Assembly: GCA_016195405.1 (NCBI GenBank) | Contig: JACPZP010000045.1 | Location: 1 to 64,000 of the forward strand | DNA length: 64,000 nt | Source of the DNA: Planctomycetota bacterium | GTDB lineage: Bacteria; Planctomycetota; Planctomycetia; Gemmatales; Gemmataceae | Direction: 5' to 3' | Part shown: positions 34,707 to 48,341 of the stretch, one piece after another | Layout of the letters: each line of letters starts with the position of its first letter | Numbering within the stretch: the first letter of the stretch is position 1 | Program-made: the position numbers and the translations under genes | The notes under the pieces: model-generated | Told to the model about the DNA's origin: nothing | Seen by the model: only the letters and a program-made list of their open reading frames with translations | The model's database searches: none

Positions 34707-35086
34707 CTCCTCTTTGAAGGATCAGGCAGGAGCGATCCGTGCATCTGCCCCCCTCATCCTTCCATAGCACCATACTGCAAGGAGCGATTGCTATGTCCGT
34801 ACTCGGGTAATTGACGGAATTCGCCAAAAACCATAAGCCACAGCCTCAAGGGTATGTGAGTTTGGTACTGTGGGTCCCTGACAAAAACTCAGCCATAACA
34901 GTTTGATCTTGAACGGGTTATGTCGAAGAGCTGCCCGCCAAAGTGCGTGGCGGTGATGGCGGACAGGTGGGGCTCTCGACCTACACCGACGACTCCTATT
35001 CGTGGAGGAATAGTGTCAGGTCCTGACCCCGTTTTGAAACCGCCTTTAGGGAACTTGTCCACTTGGGCGGAGCGCCTTCGACGGAC

Positions 35087-38000
35087 TTAAGAATCCGTGT
35101 CGTTCCAGAATTCGATTGCGGCTCGGTCGGTGACGGTGTCGAGTGCGCCGCCGTTGTCGGCGACTTGGTTGGCCCAGAACAGGTCAAGACCCTGGCTGCC
35201 GGTCAGTTTGTCGGCGTCGTTGTCATCGAACACCGTCTGGGTGGCGCCGTGGTTGCCGTCGAGGCGGAAGCCGCCGGTCAGGCCGGCGCCGTTCACGAGA
35301 TTGGCGACACGGGAGTTATAGCAGCCGGCGCTGGTCCACTCCTTCATGATGGCGCAGAGCGCGGCGTCGTTGATGTCGTAGGCCGTGGTGCCGCCGATCA
35401 GGATGTCGTCGTCGGGGCCGCCCACGAGCCGATCGCTGCCTCTGCCGCCGATGAGCAGGTCCCGGCCGGCGCCTCCGATGAGCGTGTCGCAGCCGTCGCC
35501 GCCCAGGAGCACGTCGTTGCCGGCGCCGCCTTTGAGATGATCGTTGCCGGCGTCGCCGTAGAGCCAAGCCGGCACGGTGATGTTGCCGGCCACTTCGATG
35601 TCGTCGTTTCCTGCCTGGCCGAAGACAACGATGCGGCTCACGGGGCCATGGAAAGACTGCTCCCACCTGGAATGGGAATGGCCATCGTGGCCCTCTTGCT
35701 CAATCTCGACCTTGAAGACCCCTGAACGGCATTCCCTTTCGATTTCGATTTCGTCGTCGCGCTCGGTGCCGCCGACGAACAGGGCGTTTTGGCCGGGATT
35801 GCACGGGTCGGGAAGCACGGCGGCCACGACAACCGCAACCTGCGTGGTGACCGTGAGACGGGCGCCGGCGCTGTTGGTCAAAGTCAATGCGACGGTATAT
35901 GTGCCGGTCGTCGTGTAGACGTGGCTGCCCGAGACGGCGCCGGAGCCTCCGGCCTCGACGATCTCGCAGGCCGAGCTATGGTGGTCTCCCCAGTCAAACA
36001 CCGCGGCGTGCCCGTCGTGACCGGGATCGGCGAACGGGGCAGCGAAACTCAGAACCTGGCCGCGAACGCCCTTGGGAGGACCGCTGAGCGGGCCAAGCGT
36101 CATTGCGGAAGAGCTGGTCACCGTGACATCGGCGCTGGCGGTTGCACTGTCGCTGTCCTTGTCCGTGATGGATACTCGAACGGTGAAGGCGGCGGATGGA
36201 GTAGGAGGGATACTCAAGTATTGGTGCTGGATGCCGCTGAAGGCCAGCACGCCGGCATTAAGGTCGATGGTCTGGACGGCGCCGTCGCCCCAGTCAATTA
36301 CTACACGGTGCGTGTCGAGCAAGCCGGGGTCAGTGAACGTGCCTCTCAGCTCAATCGTATCGCCCACTTGGATTGTCGTCGCGCTCAGGGAAAAGGCGAG
36401 ATTGGCCGGCGCCACGTTACGCACGGCCACGGCGAACGGCTCAGCGTTCCACGAGCCGTCCTCATCGGTCGCCGTCGCCAGGATGGTGTAGCTTTTGGGG
36501 CCATCGGCGTAGTTGTGCACCACCGCCGACGGGTTGCCGGTAAGCGTATCGACCGTGCCGTCGCCCCAATTAATCCGCCAGTTTACGATCGCGTCTTGGC
36601 CGGGGTCGCTAGCGGATAGTCCGAGCGTGTAGGTCGAGCCTTCATCGGTGGTCGCGGCCGCGGTCAGGGCCATCGTCGGGGCGACATTGGTGATCGCGAT
36701 GGCCGTCGTATAGTCGGTGAAGCCGCCGTCCTTGTCCGTGATCCGCGCTCGCACAGTACGGCTGCCGGGCCCATCGGCGAGGAAACTAGCCGGCACGATG
36801 GCCGACGCCGAGGTGCTGTCAATGATCTCGAACGTGCCGTCGTTGTCGAAGTCGTAGCTGTAGCGGAATCCCGCGGCCGTGTCCGCAGAAGACGGATCGA
36901 ATGGGTTGGTGAAGGCCACGCTGCCCGATGTTCCCTCCAAAACCTCGCCGCCATTGGCAAAGTCGGCGGTCGGAGCGACGTTGTTTATCCCGATCGTGGT
37001 CGTGTGGTCGGTGAAGCCGCCGTCCTTGTCGGTGATGCGCGCTCGCACGGTACGGCTGCCGGGGCCGTCGGCGAGGAAGCTCGCCGGCACCGTGGCCGAC
37101 GCGGACTGGCTGTCAACGATCTCGAACGTGCCGTCATGGTCAAAGTCGTAGCTGTAGCGGAATCCGGCTTCCAAATCGCAGGAGGATGGATCGAATTGGT
37201 TCGTGAAGGCCACGCTGCCGGTGCTTCCCTCGTGCATGTCGCCGCCATTTGCGAAATCAGCCGTCGGATTGACATTCTGAACTGTCAGCGACGTGGCTTC
37301 GGAAAAGATGTCTTGGCCCTGGCTGTCCTTGGCACGTAGGCGCACTTGGAAGGTGCTCGGTCCATCGACGATGCCGAGCGCGTTGAGCTGGGCCCGGGTG
37401 AGTGTGGGATTCTGCCCGACGGCGTCGTCGAAGACGCCGTCGCCGTTGATGTCCCAGGAGAAATCGGTCGGATTGCCGCTGATGATGGAGGCCGCAAGTT
37501 GGAGCGGCTCGCCTTCGAGCATCGAATACGGGCCGCCGGCGCTGATCTGGTCCGACTGTGTGCCTACTTCATCGTCCAGAATCGTGAGAGTCGCCGTGCT
37601 GTTTTCGTCGAGAATCGTGCCTTCAGTGGGATTCGACAGCGTCAAGACAATAGTTTCGTCGGCTTCGACCAAGGCGTCGTTGAAAATCGGAATGGTAATC
37701 GTTTGCCGGGGCGCGAATGCATTGATCGTCAGCGTTCCGGAGAGAGCAGTGTAGTCGGCGCCGGCGTGTGCCGTGCCGTCGTGAATCGTGTAATCCACCG
37801 TATACGGAGCGTCGGGTCTGGCTGTGTTAGCAGGCGGAGTGCCGATCAGCTCGACGGTGACGGTGAATCCGGCGTTGGCCTCGGCGACGCGATAGTTCGT
37901 GACGGTGAACTGGAACTTGCCCGCCTTTTCGAAGATCGTCGCCGCTTTCGTATCGAGGCCTGAGATGGTCGCGCCGCCGGTGGGGTTGCTCAAGGTGACG

Positions 38001-41000
38001 AAAAACGTCTCGTCGCCCTCTACGAGAGAATCGCGTTGGATCGGAATCTGCACAAATTTGAGGTTCTCGCCGTCGGCAAAGGTGATGGTTCCCGAGGCGG
38101 CGGTATAGTCAGCGCCCGCCGTGGCTGTGCCGTCGCTGGTGGCGTAATCGACGGTGACCACGCCGCTCGTGCCATGTTGACGTTCGACGCTAAACCCGAC
38201 GAAGCCGCTGTTTTCGTTGGCCGCGCCAGCGTTGAGGACAAACTGGCCTGGCAAAAAGCTGTCATCGTCAAGAATCGTTACCTCGACTAGATCTAACCCC
38301 GGTTCGAGGAATGCGCCGCCAGTCGGATTGCTCAAGACAAGCTGGAACGTTTCCGGGCCCTCCAAGAGCGAATCGTGGAGAACGTGAATCGAAATGATCT
38401 TGCGATTCTCACCCGGCAAAAAAGTCAGCGTTCCGGCGGCGGCTTCATAATCGGCCCCCGGTGTCGCCGTGCCGTCGCGGGTGCTGAAGTCCACCGACAA
38501 CGTGCTATCAAGGGGGCCGCGGCGAATCACTTCGAGAGGAAATGTGTCGAAGCGTTCATTTCCCCCAGCCGTGGCAAAGCGGAAGCCGAACGACCCGTTG
38601 CGATCTTCCTCATCCGTGATAGTCAAAACGGTGTTGGTAATCGGGCCCAGCGTGGCTCCGCCGGTGGGATTGCCCAGCGTTACTTCAATCGTTTCCGGGC
38701 CTTCGAATACCGAGTTGTTTTCATCGCTCGCAATATCGACAGGGATTTCCGCCGTCGTTTGGCCGTCCTCAAAGACGAGCGTGCCAAAGAAATCGAGATA
38801 GTCACCGTGCGTGGCAAAAGTAACTATTGGCGTCGCTGTGCCGCCGGAAACACGGTAATCGACGGTAATCCTGCCCTCGCTGCCGCCCGTGCGCGTGACC
38901 TGAATAACAAAGGGCTTAAAGTCAAGGTTCTCTCTGGTGGTGTAAGCGCCGCGGCTGAATTGGACTTGGCCGGCTGAGTCGTTGTCAGCGATCGTGACGA
39001 CGGCCTCAGTGAGGCTTCCGAGACTCACGCCGCCGGGATTCATCAAACGAATCGTAAAGGTCTCGTCTCCTTCCGCGAGCGAATCATCCTGAATCGGAAT
39101 GGTCAGAGTCTTGCTCGTTTCGCCGTCGTTGAAAGTGAGCGTGCCGAACGCTCCGGTGTAATCGGGGCCCAACACCGCAGTGCCGTCGCTGGTCGCATAA
39201 TCGACCGTAACGGTGCCCGCGGCTGAACCGGTCCGCGTCACGACAATGATCGCGGCGGCGCCGTTCTCGGTCACTACATAGGCGGGCGCCGTGAATTGGA
39301 CCGAATCGGCCGCCGGCGCGACGGCCACCACGGGAACAGCCCTGGAGGATTGTGAAGTATTCCCTGCTTCGTCGGTTGCAGTCGCTGTAATCCATTGTCC
39401 AACGCCAACGGCAAATTCAAGTCTCTGGCGGAACGCAGCCAAACCCGTGGCATCCGTAATGACCAAGGTTGATTCCAGGACGTGTTGTCCTCCGCCGAAG
39501 CCGCTCGGTTGAAACGCATCGTTGGCGAAGAAGTCAAGTACATACGGGGTAAGTGGTGCGCCTTTGAACGATCCAAAGAGAATGGTTCCTTTGCTGTCGA
39601 ACACGGCCGACCTCAGGACTGGAATGCCATCCAAAAAGCCGAGGCTGCGATCTTCCGCATAGCTTGACAGGACGTCGTTGATGCCCACGACGATGCCGGT
39701 TTTCCCATTACTGAAGATCACATTGCCCGGTACGGCGTTGCCGGTACTGAAGAGATCGTAAACGCCGTGACCGCCATTAAAGGCAATCACGTTGCCGCCG
39801 TCGGGAATGCCCGCGCCTGAATTCGGGCTTCCGATAAGATTGTTGCCGGCGATGTAACTGGACGCGATGATCGCGACGCCATCGCCCGCGTTTCCAAGAT
39901 CAACGGTTCCGGTCACGTCGGTGCCGATCTTGTTCCCTTGCACGCTGTTCCCGGTCGCCATGTAACCCTGATAGAATTCCCCTGCGGAAGTGACGATATC
40001 TACTCCCGCGCCGCCGTTGGCGGAGATGACGTTGCCCTCGCCGGGCGAAGCGCCGCCGATGAGGTTGTCTTGGCTGGGAGCGTTGAAAGTAAAGATTCGA
40101 ATGCCGTCGCCGCCGTTGCCGAGGCGCGCCGTTCCCGTGACATCCGTGCCGAGGTAGTTGCCTTGGACAACGTTTCCGTTCTTGAAGATTCTCATGCCTC
40201 CCAGAGTGTTGCCGGAAATTACATTGCCCGCGCCCGGCTCGGCGCCGCCAATCACAGCGCCGCCTTGTGCGTCCACGCCAATGCCATTGCCCAGGGCCAC
40301 GGTTCCGGTGGGATCCGTGCCGATCAGGTTGCCCTGCACTCTGGCGCCCGGTCCCGCGGATAGGCCCAGGCCATTGCCTGAGATGAGGTTGCCGGCGCCA
40401 GGCGTCAAACCGCCGATGGTGTTGACACCGACTAAGGTGCCGACGCCGACGCCGGTGCCGTTGCCCAGGGCTTTGGTATGGGTCACGTCGGTGCCGATCC
40501 AGTTGCCTTGCACGACATTCTGGAAGCCGCCGACGGCAACCCCAGCGAGCGGATTGCCCGAAATCAGGTTTCCCGCTCCAGGCGTCGTCCCGCCGACAAT
40601 ATTGAAGTTGGCGTGGTCAATGATGACGCCGGAGCCTACGCCAAGCGCCAGGGTGCCCGTGATGTCGGTGCCGATGAAGTTCCCTTGAACGAGGTTGTGG
40701 TCGCCGCCGCGGATCTGGATGCCCACACTATAAGAAGTGGGAAAGAAGAAGCTCGGGCGTCCAACGATAAGGTTTCGTGCCGCGGCTGTGGTGCCGCCGA
40801 TGAGATTGCCGTTGCCAAGAATTGAGACGGCGCCTGACAAGTATTTCGTGCCCGTGAGGTCCGTGCCAATCAAGTTGCCTTTCACGACGTTGTTATTCGA
40901 CAGGACCATGCCGAGTTCGCCCACGATGAGGTTGCCGGCGCCCGGCTCGACGCCGCCGATGAAATTGGAAGAAGCCGCGTCGAGAAGGATGCCGCCGCCG

Positions 41001-44000
41001 AAGCCGATGCCGGGGACGATCAGGGACACCGTGCCGGTCACGTCGGTGCCGATGTAGTTGCCCTGGATTCGGTTGCGGTTGGCGTGATCGAGGATGCTGC
41101 TGGTGGCGGGATCGAAGCCGTCGACCGTAAGCCTAATAATGACGTTTCGCGCCTCGGATGTAGTGCCGCCGATGGTGTTGTCGCTCGAATTCTCCACGAA
41201 CAAGCCCGCAATCTGGTTGGGCAGCGCGTTGGTGCCGGTGACGTCGGTGTCGAGGAAATTCGCCTCGATGCGATTGACGCCGAATCCCTTGATCATGATG
41301 CCGGCGCCGGAGCGGTCGTCGCGGTTTTGGTCAACACTAAAGCGATTGATGACCAGGCCGCGAACAATGCTGCCGCCGCCGGTGATCGTGAGTCCATTGC
41401 CGCCGGTCGCCAACTTGGAACCTTCCAGCTCAACGAGTGGCAAGCCCCTGTAGCCCGGCTGCGTGGCGGCGTCGATGGTTACGGGATCGGTGATGACGGG
41501 CAGCTCACTCAAGGGCGAAATCGTCCGATTCGGACCGGGGATGTTGAACCGGATGATGTCCGGCCCGGGATGAGCGTTGGCAGCCAGGATCGCTTCCCGC
41601 AGCGATGTGTGCGTCTCGTCGGCGACGCCGTCGTTCACGTCATCGGTGGTATTGACCGTGAAGACGAGCGTTGACGGCACTGGCGGCACCACTAACGCTT
41701 GCGAAAACTCCGAGGTGGGGAAGTTCTGTTCCGCCGCATTTTGATACGTGGCCGTCGCAGTGATGAAAGCGCCGGCGGCGCTTGCGCGCGCGAAGCTTAG
41801 GTCGAACGTTGCCAGGCCGGCGGCGTCTGTGTGCACGGTGCTCGCGCGCAGGAACGACTGGCCTTCGCCGAAGCCAGACGCATTGGCTGCGTCGGAAACG
41901 TAGAACTCGAAGTTGAAATTCGAATTCGGCTTACTGTTGAACGTTCCCGTGATATGCGTCTGTCCGCCGTAGCTGACGACGCTGGTAAGGACCGGGAAAT
42001 TCTGCAAGTCGTTGGGGCCGCCGTCGCCATCGCCGGCATCGTTTGGAGTCACGCCGTCGCCGCCCAGGTCGATGCCTAGCCCTGCATTGGCGAAGATCGA
42101 GTTCATTTGGATCGGGTTGGCTAGGCTATTTCTGATGTCGATGCCTGCGCCGGCGTTGAAGGCGATCGTGTTGCTCGCGGCCGCGGTGCCGTCGCCGATG
42201 TTATTGATGTTGGCGTTGTCGTCTAGCAAAATGCCGGGGCCTTGATTGCCGAGCGGGCTGACGCCGTCGGCTTGGGTGCCGACATAGTTGCCGATCACGG
42301 AATTTAGGAGTCCCGACTGGCCGTGCATGAAGATGCCGCCGGCCGCATTGCCGGAGATGACGTTGCGGCCACCGGCATTGGAAGCCCCGATGATGTGGCC
42401 GAACGAATCGTCTATCTCAACGCCGAAACGGCCGTTGCCGAGCGCGATCGTGCCGGTGACGTCGGTGCCGATGAAGTTGCCGACGATCTGGTCGGCGCCG
42501 CCAAACTCGACGTGGATGCCGTCGCCGGAGAAGCGATTGATGGCCAGCCCCTGAATCGTGGAGCTTCCCGCGGCGATGGTCAGGCCGTCCACTCCCGCTC
42601 CGGCCAGACTGCCATCCAACTCGATCAACGGCAATCCGTTGAAGCCAGGCTGCGTTGTGCCATCAACAATGGCGACGTCGGCAATTGCCGGCAACGCGGA
42701 AAGCGGCTGGATTGTGAACGGTCCCGGGCCAGGAATGTCAAAGGAGATGATGTCCGTGCCCGGATTGTCGTTGGCGTTGAGGATGGCCTGGCGGAGCGAG
42801 CCGGGGCCGCTATCGAGCGTGTTGAGGACGGTGAAGGCGTCGTGGAAGCCGGGGCCGCCGGCGTCTTCAATAATGCCGTTCGCGGTCAAATCATCATCGC
42901 CGCGGCCGCCGTCGACGAAATGAAGAGTGATAAAATCGCCAAAGATCTTGGCGCCGGTGTCGGTCGCTTGGTCGTAGCTCCAGTTGTACCAGTGCGGAAA
43001 CTGCTTGTCCGGCGTCTTGCCGTAGCGCCAGTATGCGGTCGGGGTGTCAACTGTTAGCGGCAATTGCATATCAATGGCCACATGCTCGCCGGGCGAGAGG
43101 CCGACAACGGTGAAGTCAACGAAACCTAGGCCAAATTGCGTGAGCGAAGGGGCATCGTCTGGGGAAGGATTTTCCAGCGGCCGCACATTTCGAAACTCTT
43201 GTCCCCCGGGCGCGACGAGGATGATTAGGGTGTCATTCAGCTCATCTTGAATTTGTGCCACGCCGGCCTGCAGGTCGTTGCCGATGCCCTCTTCCATGAC
43301 ATCTGGAAGGCCGTCGCCGTCCGAATCAAGGACAATTCGCACGGGCTTGGAGAACTCCGAGGTATTGCCGCTCGGGTCCGTCGCCGTCGCAATCAGGTAC
43401 GTAATATCCGCTCCCTCAACCTCGGTGTCATCGGGCAGAAGAATGTCGAAAAAAGCAATCCCGCTCGAATTCGTTTTCACATCCTTCTTTGACATCACAA
43501 ACTTTTTCGCGTCGTCCTTGTTCTCATCGGAGCTGTCGCCCGCGAAAATCTCGATTGTGTAGATAGTATTGGCGGCGCTCTTGAGGGTGCCGACAACGTG
43601 GTAAGTTTTGTGGAGGACAGTTTGGATGACAGTATTGTGCACGGTGGCGAAGTTCAGTTCAGGGGAATTTTGCAGCAAATTGGGGCCGACATCTGCGTCC
43701 TTGGCTTCGCTGGGTTCGACCTCATTGCGACTTTCCGGTGCGAGGTCGATCCCCAGGCCGCCGTTGTCGGAGATTTGATTGTGCAGGATGGAATTCCCGT
43801 CCCCGTCTTCAACGAAGACGCCGGCGGCCGCGTTGTCGGAAATGCGATTGGCATCTGTTTCCTTCGGCCCGCCGATGCGATTGTGGGAAGCGCCTTGCCC
43901 GATCCACACTCCATGGCCCTTGAACTCCGTCCCTTCGAAGGTGGAGAAGCCCGTGCTCTCGGCGATTACGTTTCCTTGTACGGTATTATCTTGCGCATCG

Positions 44001-47000
44001 GCGCCATAGATCGAAATGCCGCCGCCGTTGCCGCGGATCGAATTGCCGGGACCTTCGCCCACGACATCCGTCTCGCCGCCGATGGTGTTATGGCTTGCGT
44101 GCGCGATGACGACTCCATTGACGGCGTTGGCGAAGGCCTTGTCGACGCTTCCGGTCTTATCGGTCCCGATTAGATTCCCGACGACTATGTTGCCCTTCGC
44201 TTGCTCCGAGATGAAGACTCCCTGCTTCTTGTTGGCCGAGATCAGATTGCCCGCGACGCCGCCGCCAACAAAGGGAAGATCGGGGAAGTCGAAGCCAATG
44301 AAGTTGTTCGAGGCGCCGCCGAGGATGGCAACGCCGCTTTCGCGGTTTCCCTCAGCGGCGCCGCTGCTGGTGACGCCGATGAAATTCGAGGTCAGCGCGT
44401 TCTTGCTTGTGCCCGCTCCCGTAATGAGGACTCCGTTACGATTGCCGTGGATCCCATTGCCGTCGTGGGATTTTAACCCGCCGATTAAGTTCTCCGACGC
44501 GCCTTCGCTGATCCTTACTCCTTCGCCGGCGTTGTTGAAAATCTGGTTGGTATTGACGGAGTTTCTCGTCGAGTCCGCTCCCGTGATGAGAACGCCATGG
44601 CCGCTGGCGCCGTCGGGATCGTTGTCGGACTGTTTTTTCGTAAAAGCGATGATGTTGCCAATGCCGTCCGGCTCGGGAGATCCGATCACGTTATCGGGAG
44701 AGTCTTCGATCCTGACTCCAGAGCCCCGGTTGCCAATCGTGTCGATTCCTGCGTCATTGGTGCCGATCACATTGCCGAAGACCTGGTTGTTGTTGGCGCC
44801 ATTAGTAAGGGTGATACCCGACTCTAGGTTACCGGCGATGACATTTTCACGGACGGTTGTGTTGCTGGCCGCGCCATTTTGCGTTGCGGTGATCAGGATG
44901 CCGTTGGAATTGCCCAGCCCCGTGCCCGCGTCCTTGTCCGTCCCGATGTAGTTGTTCCTGACCAGCGTGTCGGTCGTCTGTGGGCCCCCAATGGCGATGC
45001 CCGAATGCCCGGCGTCGTGGCCGGCGATGACGTTGCCCTTCGCATTCTCATCGCCTCCGATGATGCTGTCGGGCGAGTCGACAATCTTGACGCCGTCGCC
45101 TTTGTTCTTCAGCGCCTCCGTGCCCGAGGCCTTGAGGCCGATGTAGTTGCTCTGCACGACATTGTGGAACTCGGCGTGGATGATGCCGACGCCGTTAACT
45201 AGATTGGCGGAAATCACGTTGCGGCCAAACTCTCCCGGTTCGCCGACATAGTTGAAGGAAGCGGAGTCGGAGATGTGCACGCCGTCTTCGCCGTTGCCGG
45301 CCTCACCGGCGCCGTCCGTGGTGGTGCCGATGTAGTTTCCGAGGACCTTGTTCCCCGACGCGTGCTCGCCCTGAATGCGCACGCCGGATAAAGTATTGCC
45401 CGAAATGATATTTCTGGCCCCGGCGACATTGCCGCCGACGGTATTGTCGGGGGCGTCGTTGATAAGCACCCCGTTCTCCCCGTTGGGCCGCGGTCCGACG
45501 TCTTCCACGAAGCCGATCTTGTTGCCCTGCACGACGTTGTTCTTGGCGCCAGACCCCGAGATCATAACGCCGTTGCGTGCATTGAAGCCGATGACATTGC
45601 CGCGCGCCTCGGTGGTCCCGCCGATGATGTTGGAGGACGAATCCTTGATGAACACACCGTGCCGGCCGTTGCCCAACACCGCGGTGCCGGTGTAGTCGGT
45701 GCCGATGAAGTTGCCAATGATGTGATTACCGGTCGTCCCCACTGCGATCTGCAGGCCGTCCGCACGATTGGCGGAGATGGTGTTGCCGAGGTTTACCTCC
45801 AGCAGGCCGATGCTCAAAACATCGCCGATATAGTTTTCGGAGGGAGGCCCCCCCTGGTCCCCCACGATGTTGACGCCGACCCTGTTGGGCAGTTTGCTGC
45901 CAAGTACCCCGACGCCGATCAGGTTTCTGAGCAGCCGGTTGTTCTTGGAGCCGCTCCCAATAATGACGACGCCGTCAAGGACATTGCCGCCGATGACGTT
46001 CCTGTCGCCTTCCTGGAAGCCGCCGAGGAGATTGTCGCTGGCGTTGTTGATGAGGATGCCGTTGGCGGCGTTGCCCAGTTCGTCGCCCGTGTCCGGCTTG
46101 CCATCCGGATCGTTTGTCGTACCGGTCTTGTCGGTGCCGATGAAGTTGCCGGAGACGACGTTGCCCGTCGCCGGGTCAGGAACAAGGGGCCCGTCCTCCG
46201 TGATGTCTTCGGGCTTGATATGAATGCCATTCCCCTCCTCCTCACGACCGGCGGAAATCACGTTGCGGTAGTTCTCGGTCGATCCGCCGATGGTGTTTCC
46301 CGAGGAACGGATGGCGATGCCATTTTTGCCGTTGCCCAACGGTTGCATTCCGTCGGCCTTCAGGCCGATCCAGTTTCCGAAGACAGACGTGTGTGTCGAG
46401 AAACCGCCGAGGTAGATGCCGTTGTCTTCGTTCCCGGAGATAAGATTGCGCGCCAAAGCTACCGTGCCGCCGATGAGGGTTCCGGACGGCCCCGCGAAGA
46501 TCGGGCCGCTGATAGGATCAATCGCGTCGGTGCGGAAGGCGTTGAGTATGATGCCCTGGCCATGATTGGGAATTGGTTCGTTGCCTTCCTTGTTGGTGCC
46601 GATGTAGTTGCCCTGGATAATAGTTCCCACGAGGCGCGGACCTTGAATGATCATGCCGTTTTGCATGTTGCCGGAAATGAAATTCCTGAAATCGGCCTCG
46701 TCGGCGCCGCCGATCACCGTGCCGGACACCACGACCTGCGGATCGTCGCTGAAGTTTGAGACGGCGATGCCGCTAAACGTGTTTCCCAATTTTCTTCCCG
46801 AATCGTCGTCTGCATCGCTTCTTTCGCCCGAAAAGTCTGTGCCGATGAAATTGCCTCGTATCTTATTGCCCGTGGCGCTGCGCTGTTCGGCCCGGATGTC
46901 GATGCCGCTGGCCTTGTTGGCCGAGATGACGTTGCCGGCGAACTCGGGCGTGACGCCGATGACGTTGTCGGAACCTTCAATGATGCGTACGCCGTCTCTG

Positions 47001-47959
47001 CCGTTGAGGATCGGCTTGGCGCCGGATATGTCAACGCCGATTACGTTGTTCGAGATGGTGTTGCGCGTCCCCCTGTAAATTCGAACGCCGTCTTCCGTAT
47101 TGCCGGAAATGACATTGCCCTGGACGGTATTCTCCGTGGCGTAGTTGTCGGTGAAGGGCACTTCGACAGATGAAAGGGCGACGCCGGCTCTTCCGTTGCC
47201 GACAGCTTGACTCCCCGTGGAATCGACGCCGATGTAGTTGAAGACTACCTGGTTCTTGGTTGATGCGGCGTTGCCGATCGAGACGCCATCCCGGCGATTG
47301 CCCGAAATGACGTTGCGTTCACCGTCATTGAAACCGCCGATTCTGTTGTTGGCGGAGTTGATAATGATGATGCCGTCGTCGTTGCCAAGCTCGGGATGGC
47401 CGGGCGCATCGGCGCCGATCACATTGCCGATGATGGTGTTTCCTCCTCCATTCTCCAACCGGATGCCGTCGAAGGAAAACCCGCTTATTCTCATTCCTTT
47501 GACGGTGCTGCCGCCGGCTGTGATCACCAAGCCGTTGGCGCCGAGTCCCTGGTCGTCTGGGACTAACGAGATGAGCGAAGCGCCGTCAAGAAACACGGGG
47601 TTTAAGATGGTAGGCAATGGTTCCGAGCTAACGCGGATAATCTGCGCTCCGCCTCCATTGATGCTGAAGTCGATCAGATTCACTTGACCGGCGCCGGGCG
47701 TGCCGGTCACTAGGCTTCTTTCATCCTGATCCAAATCGGAGAGCTGAAGCTGGCCGTTCACCAGCTTTATCGCTTCGCGCAGGGTGAGGCGATGATCTTG
47801 GGCAACGGTGTCGCGGTCGGAATTCACGACCAAGACAGCGGACGGCAACGTGCGATCTTCAAGTGCCTCCAGAAACGGCCGGGCCCAGCGTGAGCGTTTC
47901 TTGGACTTCGTTAAGCCCTGACGCGACTTCAGTCGATTCAGCAAGTTTCGTAGCGACAT
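35087..47959 (-). CDS. Giant secreted beta-helix/Calx-beta/PKD/RTX surface protein
   Basis: 4290 aa. The N-terminus carries a basic region then [15 protein letters not shown], the planctomycete LEPR-XLL motif of exported giant proteins. Residues ~55-1450 are NxIGG/VISGN-type parallel beta-helix repeats. Two further blocks, each opened by a SLRQAIL/SLREAIL module, run ~1710-2090 and ~2095-2880. Five Calx-beta domains ([15 protein letters not shown] motifs) span ~2880-3470, PKD-like domains ~3470-4040, and glycine-Asp RTX repeats ([19 protein letters not shown]) ~4120-4190. It should be a calcium-binding adhesive or surface protein. The 31-bp ECF-type motif at 48045 lies 85 bp before the start. 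No frameshift is seen over 12.9 kb. Confidence 0.92.
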   Translation of the reverse strand: MSLRNLLNRLKSRQGLTKSKKRSRWARPFLEALEDRTLPSAVLVVNSDRDTVAQDHRLTLREAIKLVNGQLQLSDLDQDERSLVTGTPGAGQVNLIDFSINGGGAQIIRVSSEPLPTILNPVFLDGASLISLVPDDQGLGANGLVITAGGSTVKGMRISGFSFDGIRLENGGGNTIIGNVIGADAPGHPELGNDDGIIIINSANNRIGGFNDGERNVISGNRRDGVSIGNAASTKNQVVFNYIGVDSTGSQAVGNGRAGVALSSVEVPFTDNYATENTVQGNVISGNTEDGVRIYRGTRNTISNNVIGVDISGAKPILNGRDGVRIIEGSDNVIGVTPEFAGNVISANKASGIDIRAEQRSATGNKIRGNFIGTDFSGERSDADDDSGRKLGNTFSGIAVSNFSDDPQVVVSGTVIGGADEADFRNFISGNMQNGMIIQGPRLVGTIIQGNYIGTNKEGNEPIPNHGQGIILNAFRTDAIDPISGPIFAGPSGTLIGGTVALARNLISGNEDNGIYLGGFSTHTSVFGNWIGLKADGMQPLGNGKNGIAIRSSGNTIGGSTENYRNVISAGREEEGNGIHIKPEDITEDGPLVPDPATGNVVSGNFIGTDKTGTTNDPDGKPDTGDELGNAANGILINNASDNLLGGFQEGDRNVIGGNVLDGVVIIGSGSKNNRLLRNLIGVGVLGSKLPNRVGVNIVGDQGGPPSENYIGDVLSIGLLEVNLGNTISANRADGLQIAVGTTGNHIIGNFIGTDYTGTAVLGNGRHGVFIKDSSSNIIGGTTEARGNVIGFNARNGVMISGSGAKNNVVQGNKIGFVEDVGPRPNGENGVLINDAPDNTVGGNVAGARNIISGNTLSGVRIQGEHASGNKVLGNYIGTTTDGAGEAGNGEDGVHISDSASFNYVGEPGEFGRNVISANLVNGVGIIHAEFHNVVQSNYIGLKASGTEALKNKGDGVKIVDSPDSIIGGDENAKGNVIAGHDAGHSGIAIGGPQTTDTLVRNNYIGTDKDAGTGLGNSNGILITATQNGAASNTTVRENVIAGNLESGITLTNGANNNQVFGNVIGTNDAGIDTIGNRGSGVRIEDSPDNVIGSPEPDGIGNIIAFTKKQSDNDPDGASGHGVLITGADSTRNSVNTNQIFNNAGEGVRISEGASENLIGGLKSHDGNGIHGNRNGVLITGAGTSKNALTSNFIGVTSSGAAEGNRESGVAILGGASNNFIGFDFPDLPFVGGGVAGNLISANKKQGVFISEQAKGNIVVGNLIGTDKTGSVDKAFANAVNGVVIAHASHNTIGGETDVVGEGPGNSIRGNGGGISIYGADAQDNTVQGNVIAESTGFSTFEGTEFKGHGVWIGQGASHNRIGGPKETDANRISDNAAAGVFVEDGDGNSILHNQISDNGGLGIDLAPESRNEVEPSEAKDADVGPNLLQNSPELNFATVHNTVIQTVLHKTYHVVGTLKSAANTIYTIEIFAGDSSDENKDDAKKFVMSKKDVKTNSSGIAFFDILLPDDTEVEGADITYLIATATDPSGNTSEFSKPVRIVLDSDGDGLPDVMEEGIGNDLQAGVAQIQDELNDTLIILVAPGGQEFRNVRPLENPSPDDAPSLTQFGLGFVDFTVVGLSPGEHVAIDMQLPLTVDTPTAYWRYGKTPDKQFPHWYNWSYDQATDTGAKIFGDFITLHFVDGGRGDDDLTANGIIEDAGGPGFHDAFTVLNTLDSGPGSLRQAILNANDNPGTDIISFDIPGPGPFTIQPLSALPAIADVAIVDGTTQPGFNGLPLIELDGSLAGAGVDGLTIAAGSSTIQGLAINRFSGDGIHVEFGGADQIVGNFIGTDVTGTIALGNGRFGVEIDDSFGHIIGASNAGGRNVISGNAAGGIFMHGQSGLLNSVIGNYVGTQADGVSPLGNQGPGILLDDNANINNIGDGTAAASNTIAFNAGAGIDIRNSLANPIQMNSIFANAGLGIDLGGDGVTPNDAGDGDGGPNDLQNFPVLTSVVSYGGQTHITGTFNSKPNSNFNFEFYVSDAANASGFGEGQSFLRASTVHTDAAGLATFDLSFARASAAGAFITATATYQNAAEQNFPTSEFSQALVVPPVPSTLVFTVNTTDDVNDGVADETHTSLREAILAANAHPGPDIIRFNIPGPNRTISPLSELPVITDPVTIDAATQPGYRGLPLVELEGSKLATGGNGLTITGGGSIVRGLVINRFSVDQNRDDRSGAGIMIKGFGVNRIEANFLDTDVTGTNALPNQIAGLFVENSSDNTIGGTTSEARNVIIRLTVDGFDPATSSILDHANRNRIQGNYIGTDVTGTVSLIVPGIGFGGGILLDAASSNFIGGVEPGAGNLIVGELGMVLSNNNVVKGNLIGTDLTGTKYLSGAVSILGNGNLIGGTTAAARNLIVGRPSFFFPTSYSVGIQIRGGDHNLVQGNFIGTDITGTLALGVGSGVIIDHANFNIVGGTTPGAGNLISGNPLAGVAVGGFQNVVQGNWIGTDVTHTKALGNGTGVGVGTLVGVNTIGGLTPGAGNLISGNGLGLSAGPGARVQGNLIGTDPTGTVALGNGIGVDAQGGAVIGGAEPGAGNVISGNTLGGMRIFKNGNVVQGNYLGTDVTGTARLGNGGDGIRIFTFNAPSQDNLIGGASPGEGNVISANGGAGVDIVTSAGEFYQGYMATGNSVQGNKIGTDVTGTVDLGNAGDGVAIIASSYIAGNNLIGSPNSGAGIPDGGNVIAFNGGHGVYDLFSTGNAVPGNVIFSNGKTGIVVGINDVLSSYAEDRSLGFLDGIPVLRSAVFDSKGTILFGSFKGAPLTPYVLDFFANDAFQPSGFGGGQHVLESTLVITDATGLAAFRQRLEFAVGVGQWITATATDEAGNTSQSSRAVPVVAVAPAADSVQFTAPAYVVTENGAAAIIVVTRTGSAAGTVTVDYATSDGTAVLGPDYTGAFGTLTFNDGETSKTLTIPIQDDSLAEGDETFTIRLMNPGGVSLGSLTEAVVTIADNDSAGQVQFSRGAYTTRENLDFKPFVIQVTRTGGSEGRITVDYRVSGGTATPIVTFATHGDYLDFFGTLVFEDGQTTAEIPVDIASDENNSVFEGPETIEVTLGNPTGGATLGPITNTVLTITDEEDRNGSFGFRFATAGGNERFDTFPLEVIRRGPLDSTLSVDFSTRDGTATPGADYEAAAGTLTFLPGENRKIISIHVLHDSLLEGPETFQLVLSNPTGGAFLEPGLDLVEVTILDDDSFLPGQFVLNAGAANENSGFVGFSVERQHGTSGVVTVDYATSDGTATAGADYTAASGTITFADGENLKFVQIPIQRDSLVEGDETFFVTLSNPTGGATISGLDTKAATIFEKAGKFQFTVTNYRVAEANAGFTVTVELIGTPPANTARPDAPYTVDYTIHDGTAHAGADYTALSGTLTINAFAPRQTITIPIFNDALVEADETIVLTLSNPTEGTILDENSTATLTILDDEVGTQSDQISAGGPYSMLEGEPLQLAASIISGNPTDFSWDINGDGVFDDAVGQNPTLTRAQLNALGIVDGPSTFQVRLRAKDSQGQDIFSEATSLTVQNVNPTADFANGGDMHEGSTGSVAFTNQFDPSSCDLEAGFRYSYDFDHDGTFEIVDSQSASATVPASFLADGPGSRTVRARITDKDGGFTDHTTTIGINNVAPTADFANGGEVLEGTSGSVAFTNPFDPSSADTAAGFRYSYDFDNDGTFEIIDSTSASAIVPASFLADGPGSRTVRARITDKDGGFTDYTTAIAITNVAPTMALTAAATTDEGSTYTLGLSASDPGQDAIVNWRINWGDGTVDTLTGNPSAVVHNYADGPKSYTILATATDEDGSWNAEPFAVAVRNVAPANLAFSLSATTIQVGDTIELRGTFTDPGLLDTHRVVIDWGDGAVQTIDLNAGVLAFSGIQHQYLSIPPTPSAAFTVRVSITDKDSDSATASADVTVTSSSAMTLGPLSGPPKGVRGQVLSFAAPFADPGHDGHAAVFDWGDHHSSACEIVEAGGSGAVSGSHVYTTTGTYTVALTLTNSAGARLTVTTQVAVVVAAVLPDPCNPGQNALFVGGTERDDEIEIERECRSGVFKVEIEQEGHDGHSHSRWEQSFHGPVSRIVVFGQAGNDDIEVAGNITVPAWLYGDAGNDHLKGGAGNDVLLGGDGCDTLIGGAGRDLLIGGRGSDRLVGGPDDDILIGGTTAYDINDAALCAIMKEWTSAGCYNSRVANLVNGAGLTGGFRLDGNHGATQTVFDDNDADKLTGSQGLDLFWANQVADNGGALDTVTDRAAIEFWNDTDS
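36690..37278 (-). repeat. Two near-identical ~300-bp PKD-domain repeats inside the giant gene
   Basis: The protein repeats a ~98-residue unit twice: ADFANGG...EGxxGSVAFTN, then [10 protein letters not shown] and [20 protein letters not shown], then KDGGFTD. The two units (about 37278-36990 and 36975-36690) differ at only a few residues, while the flanking PKD domains are well diverged. This indicates a recent tandem duplication. Confidence 0.8.
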
Positions 47960-48044
47960 GGTCCACTCCTTCGTTTCGGCGCGCAGCCTGGGCTTCTTGA
48001 ATTGCCGGCCCAGTGAATTGCGTGTTCAGGCTGGCGCTTGTAAT

Positions 48045-48075
48045 CAGTGCGAAAAGCGGCTGTGAATTCCCCGGC
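48045..48075 (-). promoter_or_regulatory. ECF-type promoter motif, copy A (giant protein)
   Basis: 31 bp beginning CAGTGCGAAAA and ending AATTCCCCGGC on the plus strand. On the minus strand this gives a -35-like GCCGGGGAATT and a -10-like TTTTCGCACTG at fixed spacing. It is 85 bp from the start of the giant gene. Copies B-D share the first 11 bases exactly. Confidence 0.65.
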
Positions 48076-48197
48076 AGCTATTGAATTTTTCGCAGGCCGG
48101 TGCTAGGTCACAGCAGCTTTACCCCCAGTCACTGCTGAAAGAATTAAGTGCTTGCTAACCAAGATCTTAAGAAAATGCTTTCAGCTCTAGGCCGGAT

Positions 48198-48247
48198 GGT
48201 TTCAGCGAAGTGCCGGATGGTATCTGTCCCAGCGCCGCGCTGAAACC
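48198..48247. repeat. Imperfect palindrome in the 380-bp gap before hcp
   Basis: GGTTTCAGCG and CGCTGAAACC are perfect 10-bp arms 30 bp apart. Related CTGAAAG/CTTTCAG pieces lie at about 48136-48188. The gap 47960-48341 contains this, copy A of the 31-bp motif and the terminator at 48284; I see no gene. Confidence 0.5.
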
Positions 48248-48283
48248 ATTTTCGCATCTCTTGTTCTGATATGCCTTTGCAGC

Positions 48284-48320
48284 CGAAAAATGGCTTCAGC
48301 GTCGTCTGAAGCCATTTTCG
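48284..48320 (-). terminator. Terminator-like hairpin after hcp
   Basis: AAATGGCTTCAG (48288-48299) and CTGAAGCCATTT (48306-48317) form 12-bp arms around a 6-nt loop, 22 bp past the hcp stop. A/T runs on both flanks let it work as an intrinsic terminator on the minus strand. Confidence 0.65.
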
Positions 48321-48341
48321 TTAATCCTGGTGACAAGTGCA

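Noticed and set aside
35097-47687. Many long plus-strand frames opposite the giant gene
   Set aside because: They are shadows of a GC-rich repetitive coding strand, with no recognisable family and no ribosome sites.
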